DNA from: Streptomyces inusitatus | GTDB taxonomy: Bacteria > Actinomycetota > Actinomycetes > Streptomycetales > Streptomycetaceae | Direction: 5' to 3' | NCBI RefSeq assembly: GCF_014651115.1 | Contig: NZ_BMWG01000016.1 | Span: 51,468-115,467, forward strand | Length of the DNA stretch: 64,000 nt | In this document: piece by piece, positions 17,774-24,966 of the stretch | Position numbering within the stretch: the stretch's first letter is position 1 | How the letters are laid out: the number at the start of each line of letters is the position of its first letter | Made by a program: the position numbers and the translations under genes | The notes under the pieces: model-generated | Told to the model about the DNA's origin: nothing | What the model saw: only the letters and a program-made list of their open reading frames with translations | Databases searched by the model: none

Positions 17774-18403
17774 TCAGCGGGCGGCGGTGCGGCGCAGTGC
17801 TTCCGGAGCGCCGCTGGCCGTGCGCAGCTCCAGCGGCTCGGCAGCCGCCGAGGCCTCGGCCAGATCGCCGGGAGTCGAGGTCAGATTCGGCTGGCGGCCG
17901 CCCCGTCCCTCTCCCAGCACCTGCCAGCCGCCGCGGGTCAGCGTGATGTAAGCGCCGCACCGCAGGCCGTGCAGGGTGCACGCGTCCCTCAGCCCCCACA
18001 TCCACGCGCCGTCCTCCTCCGTCCACCGCTCGTCCCCCTCGCGGCAGTAGAGCAGTACGGCGGTACGCACCGGAGTGCGGCGGCGCAGATCGTGCGGGAT
18101 CACCCGGCGTAGATGGGCCAGCAGCGCGTTGCGGAACTCCCAGCCGTCGGCGAGCGCGGAGCGCCGGGTGAACGAGGCGCTCGCCGCGAGGCGTTCTTCG
18201 TGGTCGAGCACCGCGACGACCGCTGTCGTCGGAGTCGGACGGTGGCGGGAGTGCAGTCCGCTGACCACCTCTCGGGGGTTGCGCAGCAGGGGGATCCCCG
18301 CCGAGGCCCACTCGGCAGGCTGGAGCATCCTGGCGAGTCGGCTGGCGGAGTTCGCCGAATGGGTCATCGAGGTGGCTGCGGACGAGGCGAATCCGAAGGT
18401 CAC
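17774..18403 (-). CDS. Conserved hypothetical protein (Streptomyces)
   Basis: A 209-residue protein of unknown function. The middle shows alternating strands and helices (TTAVVAVLDHEERLAASAS, then RRTPVRTAVLLYCREG, DGAWMWGLRDACTLHGL and AYITLTRGGWQVLGEG). I see no known catalytic motif, signal peptide or membrane segment. The GTG at 18403 follows GGGAGGA by only two bases; the ATG at 18367 is a possible alternative. It stands alone between a terminator and a divergent helicase gene. Confidence 0.55.
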   Translation of the reverse strand: MTFGFASSAATSMTHSANSASRLARMLQPAEWASAGIPLLRNPREVVSGLHSRHRPTPTTAVVAVLDHEERLAASASFTRRSALADGWEFRNALLAHLRRVIPHDLRRRTPVRTAVLLYCREGDERWTEEDGAWMWGLRDACTLHGLRCGAYITLTRGGWQVLGEGRGGRQPNLTSTPGDLAEASAAAEPLELRTASGAPEALRRTAAR

Positions 18404-18743
18404 AGTCCTCCCTTCGCATACGCGCCCACAGTGCGGGCAGGGTCGGGTGAGGGCGCACCGCGAACAGCCCTTCCGACCGCGAACGGGCCGTGCGGGGAGC
18501 GTTTCAATTCTCGCTGTCCCACCGGCATGCGGCAACGAGCAATTTGACGTCACTGGCAGAAATAGCCGGGTATGACCCTGATATCCCTTCCCCTCATTCT
18601 TCTCCGCACTCCCTCCCGTGACTCCCGGCCCCGTGCCGCCCTCCTGCGCCCGCCCCGGCCCGGCGGCTCCGGCGGCCGTTCGTGAGCCGGTGTCACGCTG
18701 GGTGAATTGGGCGATTGTCAGTGCCATCGGGTTGCATGGGGGT
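18404..18743. other. Divergent intergenic region before recQ
   Basis: The 340 bases must contain promoters for the leftward hypothetical gene and for recQ. I see no operator, hairpin or -10/-35 pair that I would defend. Confidence 0.4.
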
Positions 18744-20903
18744 ATGGAAAACCTGGAGCTCCGCGCCGAAGCCGATGCCATCCTCGCCGAGCTGGTCGGC
18801 GCCCCGGCGGGGGCGGCGCGGCTGCGGGAGGACCAGTGGCAGGCCGTGGCGGCCCTGGTGGAGGAGCGCCGCCGCGCCCTGGTGGTGCAGCGCACCGGCT
18901 GGGGCAAGTCGGCGGTGTACTTCGTCGCCACCGCGCTGCTGCGCCGCCGCGGCTCCGGCCCCACAGTGATCATCTCGCCGCTGCTGGCGCTGATGCGCAA
19001 CCAGGTGGACGCGGCGGCGCGGGCCGGTATCCAGGCGCGCACCATCAACTCGGCCAACCCGGAGGAGTGGGAAACGATCTACGAGGAGGTCGAGCGCGGC
19101 GAGACCGATGTCCTCCTCGTCAGCCCGGAGCGCCTCAATTCCGTCGATTTCCGCGAACAGGTGCTCCCCAAGCTCGCGGCCACGACCGGCCTGCTGGTGG
19201 TCGACGAGGCGCACTGCATCTCCGACTGGGGCCATGACTTCCGCCCCGACTACCGCCGGCTGCGGGCGATGCTGGCGGAGCTCGCCCCCGGTGTACCGGT
19301 GCTCGCCACCACCGCGACCGCCAACGCGCGGGTGACCGCGGACGTGGCCGAGCAGCTCGGCACCGGCGCGGGTGAGGCCCTGGTGCTGCGCGGCCCGCTG
19401 GAGCGGGAGAGCCTCCGCCTCGGAGTCGTCCGGCTGCCGGACGCCGCGCACCGGCTGGCCTGGCTCGCCGAGCACCTGGGCGGGCTCCAGGGCTCCGGGA
19501 TCATCTACACCCTCACCGTCGCCGCCGCCGAGGAGGCCACCGCCTTTCTGCGGCAGCGCGGCTTCAACGTGGCCTCCTACACCGGCAAGACGGAGAACGC
19601 CGACCGGCTCCAGGCCGAGGTCGACCTCCAGGAGAACCGCGTCAAGGCGCTGGTCGCCACCTCGGCGCTGGGCATGGGCTTCGACAAGCCCGACCTGGGC
19701 TTCGTGATCCATCTCGGCTCGCCGTCCTCGCCCATCGCCTACTACCAGCAGGTCGGCCGCGCCGGCCGAGGCGTCGAGCACGCCGATGTGCTGCTGCTGC
19801 CGGGCAAGGAGGACGAGGCCATCTGGCGCTACTTCGCCGACACCGCCTTCCCGCCCGAGGCGCAGGTGCGCCAGACCCTGACGGCCCTCGCCGACGCGGG
19901 ACGGCCGCTGTCCGTGCCGGCCCTGGAGGCGGCGGTGGAGCTCCGGCGCACCCGTCTGGAGACCATGCTGAAGGTCCTCGACGTGGACGGGGCCGTCAAG
20001 CGGGTGAAGGGCGGCTGGACCTCCACCGGCCGGGAGTGGGCCTACGACTCCGAGCGCTACGCCTGGGTCGCCCGCCAGCGCGCCGCCGAGCAGCAGGCCA
20101 TGCGCGACTACGTCAGCACGACCCGGTGCCGGATGGAGTTCCTCCGCCGTCAGCTGGACGACGAGGGGGCGGCCCCGTGCGGCCGCTGCGACAACTGCGC
20201 GGGAGTCTGGGCCGACGCCTCCGTCTCGGCGGAGACGCTGACCGGGGCGGCGAAGGAGCTGGACCGCCCGGGTGTGGAGATCGAGCCGCGCCGGATGTGG
20301 CCCACGGGGATGCCCGCGCTCGGCATCGACCTCAAGGGGCGCATCCCCGCCGGGGAGCAGTGCTCCACCGGGCGTGCCCTGGGACGGCTGTCGGACATCG
20401 GCTGGGGGAACCGGCTGCGCCCCCTGCTGGCGGAGAACGCGCCGGACGCGCCGGTCCCCGACGACGTTCTGCGGGCCGCCGTGGCCGTCCTCGCCGACTG
20501 GGCGCGCTCTCCGGGCGGCTGGGCCCCCGGCGTCCCGGACGCCTCCGCCCGGCCGGTGGGGATCGTCGCCGTGCCGTCCCTGACCCGTCCGCGGCTGGTC
20601 GGCTCCCTGGCCGGGGGGATCGCGACCGTCGGACGTCTCCCGCTGCTGGGCACCCTGACGTACACCGGGCCGGACGGCGCGCACACGGCGCGCCGCAGCA
20701 ATTCGGCCCAGCGCCTCAAGGCGCTGTCGGGGACCTTCGCCGTCTCCGAGGAGCTGGCCGGCGCGCTGGCGGGCTCTCCCGGCCCCGTACTGCTCGTGGA
20801 CGACTACACCGACTCGGGCTGGACCCTCGCGGTCGCCGCCCGGCTCATTCGCAGGGCGGGCGGCGAGCGGGTCCTTCCGCTGGTCCTCGCCGCGGCGGGC
20901 TGA
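18744..20903 (+). CDS. recQ: RecQ-family DNA helicase with C-terminal phosphoribosyltransferase-like domain
   Basis: A 719-residue 3' to 5' DNA helicase. Motifs in order: Walker A in QRTGWGKSAVYF near residue 53, DEAH in VVDEAHCISDWGHDFRPDYRR near 155, QQVGRAGRG near 337, and the RecQ zinc site (CRMEF, then CGRCDNC) near 460-485. The last 150 residues are not a usual HRDC domain: PVGIVAVPSLTRPRLVGSLA and the PRPP-loop-like VLLVDDYTDSGWTL resemble a type I phosphoribosyltransferase such as ComF. ATG 18744 fits the family start (MENLELRAEADAIL). It is probably a repair helicase; the role of the extra domain is unknown. Confidence 0.88.
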   Translation: MENLELRAEADAILAELVGAPAGAARLREDQWQAVAALVEERRRALVVQRTGWGKSAVYFVATALLRRRGSGPTVIISPLLALMRNQVDAAARAGIQARTINSANPEEWETIYEEVERGETDVLLVSPERLNSVDFREQVLPKLAATTGLLVVDEAHCISDWGHDFRPDYRRLRAMLAELAPGVPVLATTATANARVTADVAEQLGTGAGEALVLRGPLERESLRLGVVRLPDAAHRLAWLAEHLGGLQGSGIIYTLTVAAAEEATAFLRQRGFNVASYTGKTENADRLQAEVDLQENRVKALVATSALGMGFDKPDLGFVIHLGSPSSPIAYYQQVGRAGRGVEHADVLLLPGKEDEAIWRYFADTAFPPEAQVRQTLTALADAGRPLSVPALEAAVELRRTRLETMLKVLDVDGAVKRVKGGWTSTGREWAYDSERYAWVARQRAAEQQAMRDYVSTTRCRMEFLRRQLDDEGAAPCGRCDNCAGVWADASVSAETLTGAAKELDRPGVEIEPRRMWPTGMPALGIDLKGRIPAGEQCSTGRALGRLSDIGWGNRLRPLLAENAPDAPVPDDVLRAAVAVLADWARSPGGWAPGVPDASARPVGIVAVPSLTRPRLVGSLAGGIATVGRLPLLGTLTYTGPDGAHTARRSNSAQRLKALSGTFAVSEELAGALAGSPGPVLLVDDYTDSGWTLAVAARLIRRAGGERVLPLVLAAAG

Positions 20904-20940
20904 TCCGGCGGCACGACGGGCGTTATCGCCGCGGCCCGGC

Positions 20941-20971
20941 TTGACCTCAATCAATGTTGAGGTTGAACAGT
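20941..20971 (+). promoter_or_regulatory. SoxR box inside a 19-bp-spaced promoter
   Basis: CCTCAATCAATGTTGAGG (20945-20962) keeps both half-sites of the 18-bp SoxR operator (CCTCAA, six bases, TTGAGG). It lies between a -35 TTGACC (20941-20946) and a possible -10 AACAGT (20966-20971) with the long 19-bp spacing that MerR-family activators correct by twisting DNA. The gene start is 36 bases further on. Confidence 0.85.
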
Positions 20972-21006
20972 GGTCCTTCCCGCGAGTGAATTCGGAAGGA
21001 ACGACC

Positions 21007-21984
21007 ATGCGTGCTGTCGTGCTGCATCAGTTCGGTGCCCCCGAGAACCTCCGTTTCGAGACCGTGCCCGATCCCGTTCCGGGCGGCGGTCAGGTTCTCA
21101 TCGAGGTGAGGGCGGCGGGTGTTCATCTGATCGAGACGGCGATGAGACAGGGGCTGGACATCGGACCGCCGCTTCCGGAGCTCCCGGCGGTCCTCGGAGG
21201 AGAGGTGTCCGGTGTGGTGGCGTCGGTCGGGCCGGATGTGGACGCGGCCTGGGTGGGTGCCGAGGTGGTCACCGCGCACAGCGGCCCGGGGGGCTACGCG
21301 GAGCGGGTCGTCGCTTATGTGCCGTCGCTGCACCGCGTTCCGGCCGGGCTGGATCATGAGGCCGCCGTCGCCATGGTCGTCACCGGCGCCACCGCCGTGG
21401 GCCTCCTCGGCGTCGCCGCCCTCACCCGCGACGACGTCGTCCTGGTCACCTCCGCCGCCGGCGGCGTCGGACGCCTGGTCGTGCAGTTCGCCCGCCATCG
21501 CGGCGCCACGGTCGTCGGCGCGGCCGGCGGACCGGAGAAGACGGCGGCGGTACGGGAGCTGGGGGCCGATCTGGCCGTCGACTACAACCGCCCCGACTGG
21601 CCGGACGCCGTCCGCGCGGGGCTGGGCGAGCGACGGGTCACCGCCGTGCTGGACGGAGTCGCGGGCGAGAAGGGCCGGGCCGCCTTCGAGCTGCTGGCCG
21701 AGGGCGGGCGGTACGTCAGCATCGGGGCGTCGTCGCGCGAGGACTTCCTGCCGGACGAGGCGGAGCTGAAGGCGCGGAGGGTGACCTTCATCGACGCCCT
21801 GGCCCTGCTGCTGGAGGGGCAGGACGCGCCCGCCGACGAGGCCCGCGCGCTGGCCGCGGCCGCCGACGGGACCATGGTGCCCTCGGTCCAGGCCTTCCCG
21901 CTGTCGCGGGCCGCCGAGGCGCACGCCGCCCTTGAGGCGCGGGAGACGACGGGCAAGGTGGTTCTCGTCCCGGACGCCGGCTGA
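21007..21984 (+). CDS. NADPH:quinone oxidoreductase, zinc-independent MDR family, SoxR-controlled
   Basis: A 325-residue medium-chain dehydrogenase/reductase of the quinone reductase group. The ATG follows GGAAGGA (20994-21000). The N-terminal GroES-like half has VLGGEVSGVVASVG. The Rossmann half has VLVTSAAGGVGRLVVQFARHRGATVVG near residue 150. There are no cysteine ligands for structural zinc. It reduces quinones or similar electrophiles with NADPH. The SoxR box just upstream predicts induction by redox-cycling compounds, as for the S. coelicolor SoxR target SCO4266 (from memory). Confidence 0.9.
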   Translation: MRAVVLHQFGAPENLRFETVPDPVPGGGQVLIEVRAAGVHLIETAMRQGLDIGPPLPELPAVLGGEVSGVVASVGPDVDAAWVGAEVVTAHSGPGGYAERVVAYVPSLHRVPAGLDHEAAVAMVVTGATAVGLLGVAALTRDDVVLVTSAAGGVGRLVVQFARHRGATVVGAAGGPEKTAAVRELGADLAVDYNRPDWPDAVRAGLGERRVTAVLDGVAGEKGRAAFELLAEGGRYVSIGASSREDFLPDEAELKARRVTFIDALALLLEGQDAPADEARALAAAADGTMVPSVQAFPLSRAAEAHAALEARETTGKVVLVPDAG

Positions 21985-22027
21985 CGGCCGAGCGGCTTCC
22001 CCGGTGACGGCCGAGCGGCTTCCCCGG
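21982..22027. repeat. Tandem duplication, 23 bp x 2
   Basis: The 23 bases beginning at the oxidoreductase stop codon (21982-22004) are repeated exactly at 22005-22027. It looks like a recent slippage or duplication event. Confidence 0.85.
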
Positions 22028-22563
22028 GCGCCGGGGAGCGGCGGCGGACCCGCCGTTTCCCGGCCCGCGCCCGTGCCGCGCGAGGCCCGCTTCCGGGAGC
22101 GGGAGGCGTATGACGAGGCGCGGGAGCACGGTGAGGTGCTGCCCCATGTCGAGGTGGAGGAGACCGCGAGGATCGTCGTGGGGGTTACGCGGGCATCAAC
22201 CTCATGACTCGGATCACCGGCAGGCCGGAGGATCTGGAGGCCATGGCCGGCGCGTTCCACCGCCATGTGCTCCCGGGTATCGCGGACCCCGGGACGCTTG
22301 TCGCGCTCGACACGGCTCCCGACCGCTCCGGCGCGTCTGACCGCCGCCGCGCCGGAGCGGTCGACGGGCGGGGAGTCCGCGCCGCCCGGGTGACACAGCC
22401 GATCACGTTCCGCGCAGGTCATGTCCCCATGCAACCCGATGCCGCCGACAGCGCGCCAACGCGGCGTCCGAGCCTGTGGACAACCTCGTCGGACAGAAGT
22501 CGGCCGGGAGCGAGTTATCCACAGGGGGTCGCGGGCTTCTCCGGAGCGCGAGACCGTCGGGTC
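21985..22563. other. Intergenic region with possible gene remnant and DnaA boxes
   Basis: The 579 bases hold the tandem duplication at the left end, then about 250 bases (22060-22330) in which protein-like sequence jumps frame: REREAYDEAREHGEVLPHVEVEETARIVVG in one frame continues as a short Leu/Ala-rich segment beginning MTRITGRPEDLEAM in another. This suggests a broken small gene that I cannot identify. Two DnaA boxes lie further right. Confidence 0.45.
22475..22523. promoter_or_regulatory. Two inverted DnaA boxes upstream of the DUF4192 gene
   Basis: TGTGGACAA (22475-22483) is the Streptomyces consensus TTGTCCACA on the minus strand, and TTATCCACA (22515-22523) is a perfect classical box on the plus strand. 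They face each other across 31 bases, starting about 90 bases before the gene. This is too few for an origin, so DnaA regulation is more likely. Confidence 0.6.
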
Positions 22564-23904
22564 ATGAACAAGCACCATGAACCCACCGGACGTGCCGACG
22601 ACCCCCGGATCACCCTGCGGGGCCCCGCCGAACTGGCCGACGCGCTGCCGTACATGCTCGGCTATCACCCGACCGACTCCGTGGTGATGGTCGCGCTGCA
22701 CGGCAGCCGGGGCCGCTTCGGCGGGCGGGTGAGACTGGGCATCCCCCGCGCGGAGAAGGAGTGGCCGCCCGTGGCGCGACAGCTCGCGGAGTGTCTGATC
22801 GAGGGGAGCGAGCGGCGGGGCGGCCGTCCCGACGGCATCGTTCTCTTTCTCTGCCAGGACCCCGCCGAGGGGGAGACCGGGCACCGGGTCATGGAGCGGC
22901 TGAGGCCGCTCGCGCAGTCGCTCCGCACCGCCTGCGGCGGGCTCGACGTACCGGTGTACGAGGCGCTGTGCGTCTCCGGCGGCCGCTTCTGGTCCTACTG
23001 CTGCCCCGACGAGCGCTGCTGCCCGCCGGAGGGGAATCCGCTGGCCGTTCCCGGGACTTCGGTGATGGCGGCGACGGCCGCCTACGCGGGGATCCGGGTG
23101 CGCGGCTCGCTGCGCGACATGGAGGCCGGACTCGAACCGCTGACGACTCCGGCCGCCGCCGCCGAGCAGCGGCGGGCGCTGGACGGGGCGGCCCTGGCGC
23201 TGGTGCCGAGGATCCTCGACGGGAAGCGGCGGCGGGAGGTCGCCCGGGAGACCATCGACCTGGCCCGCACCGTGATGGAGCGCATGGCGAAGTCGCCGGG
23301 ACCGCCCGGCGGGCCGGAGGCGGATCTGGCGGACGACGGTCTCGTCAGCCCCGGCGAGGCGGCCGCGATGATCATCGGCTTGCAGGACCGGGAGACCAGG
23401 GACAGGGCGGCGGAGTGGATGGAGGGGGCGGAGGCCCGGTCCGCGCTCAGGCTCTGGCGGGCGCTCTCCCGCCGCTGCGTCGGCCCCTACGCCGAGCACG
23501 CGGTGGCCCCGCTCACCCTCGCCGGCTGGGTCTCCTGGTCCACCGGCGACGAGCCCGCCGCGCGGGTCGCCCTCGGGCTGGCCCTGAGCAGGGATCCCGA
23601 GTACGTCTTCGCCCGGCTGCTGCACCAGGCGTGCAACGAGGATCTGGATCCGGAGACGCTCCGCGAGTGCCTTCGCCAGGAGAGGGAGGCCCGGGAGGCG
23701 GCGGCCGCCCCGGATCCCACCGCCCGTCGCGGCGGCGGCCGGCCCGGCGTCCGGCGGCGCGGGGCGCCCGCCGGGCCCGCGGGGGCGCGAAGGCCGCGCG
23801 GGGCGGCGCGGCCGAGGGCCCGGGGCACGGCGCGCCCGCCGGGGCGCGCGGGGCGGGGGAGCGGCCGCGAGACCCGGCGGGAGGAGGGGAGGAGCCACCG
23901 ATGA
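22564..23904 (+). CDS. DUF4192 domain protein
   Basis: A 446-residue actinobacterial protein of unknown function. The ATG at 22564 opens MNKHHEPTGRADDPRITLRG, which leads into the domain (ELADALPYMLGYHPTDSVVMVALHG, residues 20-45). The body is mixed alpha/beta with a Cys pair (SYCCPDERCCPPEG near 140) and a helical repeat-like part near 290-370 (VAPLTLAGWVSWSTGDEPAARVALGLAL). The last 80 residues are Arg/Gly/Pro-rich and disordered. No catalytic motif is evident. The 5' region carries DnaA boxes, hinting at a chromosome-cycle link. Confidence 0.75.
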   Translation: MNKHHEPTGRADDPRITLRGPAELADALPYMLGYHPTDSVVMVALHGSRGRFGGRVRLGIPRAEKEWPPVARQLAECLIEGSERRGGRPDGIVLFLCQDPAEGETGHRVMERLRPLAQSLRTACGGLDVPVYEALCVSGGRFWSYCCPDERCCPPEGNPLAVPGTSVMAATAAYAGIRVRGSLRDMEAGLEPLTTPAAAAEQRRALDGAALALVPRILDGKRRREVARETIDLARTVMERMAKSPGPPGGPEADLADDGLVSPGEAAAMIIGLQDRETRDRAAEWMEGAEARSALRLWRALSRRCVGPYAEHAVAPLTLAGWVSWSTGDEPAARVALGLALSRDPEYVFARLLHQACNEDLDPETLRECLRQEREAREAAAAPDPTARRGGGRPGVRRRGAPAGPAGARRPRGAARPRARGTARPPGRAGRGSGRETRREEGRSHR

Positions 23905-24028
23905 GCGGGCGCTCGCCGCGACCCCCGCGCTCGTCCCGGCCGGGGCGGCGCGGTGCCGCCCCGGCAGGCCGGCGGAGTCCGGCGGGCGGCCCGAGAAAGG
24001 AGGGCCCAAGGGTGACGAAAGGAGTGTT

Positions 24029-24058
24029 TATCGTCAGGCAGACGACTATGATCACGGC
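24029..24058 (+). promoter_or_regulatory. NrtR operator overlapping a leaderless -10
   Basis: TCGTC-AGGCA-GACGA (24031-24045) is a perfect inverted repeat abutting a TATGAT -10 (24047-24052), which ends six bases before the ATG. The position suits autorepression by the encoded NrtR-like protein. Confidence 0.55.
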
Positions 24059-24823
24059 ATGTCTCCCTACGACCCGTCGGCCTTCCCGCCCTTCGCCGTC
24101 ACCGTCGACCTGGTCGTGCTCACCGTGCGCCGTCACGCCCTGTGCGCGCTGGTCGTCCGCCGGGGGGAACCGCCCTTCCAGGGCCGGTGGGCGCTGCCCG
24201 GCGGCTTCGTCAGGGACGACGAGGACCTCGCGACCGCCGCCGCGCGGGAGCTCGTGGAGGAGACCGGCCTCTGCGCCCACGACCCCGCCTCCCCGGCGCC
24301 GGGCAACGGCGCGCACCTGGAGCAGCTCGCCACCTACGGCGACCCCCGGCGGGATCCCCGGATGCGGGTCGTCAGTGTCGCCCATCTGGTGCTGGCCCCC
24401 GATCTGCCGGCCCCTCGGGCGGGCGGCGACGCGAACGGCGCGCGGTGGGCGTCCGTGACCGACCTGCTCGGCCGGGAGGACCCGGCGGGCCGGGCGGGGG
24501 AGGAGGCCGAGCCGCTGGCCTTCGACCACGCGGTGATCCTGGCCGACGGCGTGGAGCGCGCCCGCTCCAAGATCGAGTACTCCTCGCTGGCCACCGCGTT
24601 CTGCCCGCCCGAATTCACGGTCGGCGAGCTGCGGCGGGTGTACGAAGCGGTCTGGGGCGTGGCCCTGGACCCGCGCAACTTCCACCGCAAGGTCACCGGC
24701 ACGCCCGGGTTCCTCGTCCCGTCCGGCGGGACGACCACCCGCCAGGGCGGCCGTCCCGCGCAGCTCTTCCGGGCGGGCGGGGCCACCGTGCTCAACCCGC
24801 CGATGCTGCGCCCCGAGGTCTGA
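24059..24823 (+). CDS. NrtR-family Nudix regulator of NAD metabolism
   Basis: A 254-residue protein with an N-terminal Nudix domain and a C-terminal winged helix (SSLATAFCPPEFTVGELRRVYEAVWG, DPRNFHRKV near 190-220), the NrtR layout. NrtR proteins repress NAD biosynthesis genes and release DNA on binding ADP-ribose. Unlike many NrtR members, the Nudix box here is complete (GG near 45, then E and the REL-EET-GL block near 60), so it may keep ADP-ribose or related hydrolase activity. No NAD gene is adjacent, so targets must lie elsewhere. Confidence 0.82.
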   Translation: MSPYDPSAFPPFAVTVDLVVLTVRRHALCALVVRRGEPPFQGRWALPGGFVRDDEDLATAAARELVEETGLCAHDPASPAPGNGAHLEQLATYGDPRRDPRMRVVSVAHLVLAPDLPAPRAGGDANGARWASVTDLLGREDPAGRAGEEAEPLAFDHAVILADGVERARSKIEYSSLATAFCPPEFTVGELRRVYEAVWGVALDPRNFHRKVTGTPGFLVPSGGTTTRQGGRPAQLFRAGGATVLNPPMLRPEV

Positions 24824-24966
24824 GCCGCCCGGGGCCGGGCGCCCCGGGCCGGGTCTGACACCCGGGTGCGCTCGGCTGCGCCAGAAGTCCGAAATGTCGC
24901 GTTATCTTGCTGCGGTACCCGCCTGCCGCCGAGCGGTCACCCGTCCGCACCTTTGCGAGAGAAGCG

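Noticed and set aside
22475..22523. A replication origin at the two DnaA boxes
   Set aside because: Two boxes are far too few, and no dnaA or dnaN is nearby.
20947..24009. A 1020-residue minus-strand open frame over the oxidoreductase and DUF4192 genes
   Set aside because: It spans two real genes and their gap, and reads as Arg/Gly/Pro-rich noise typical of GC-rich antisense frames.
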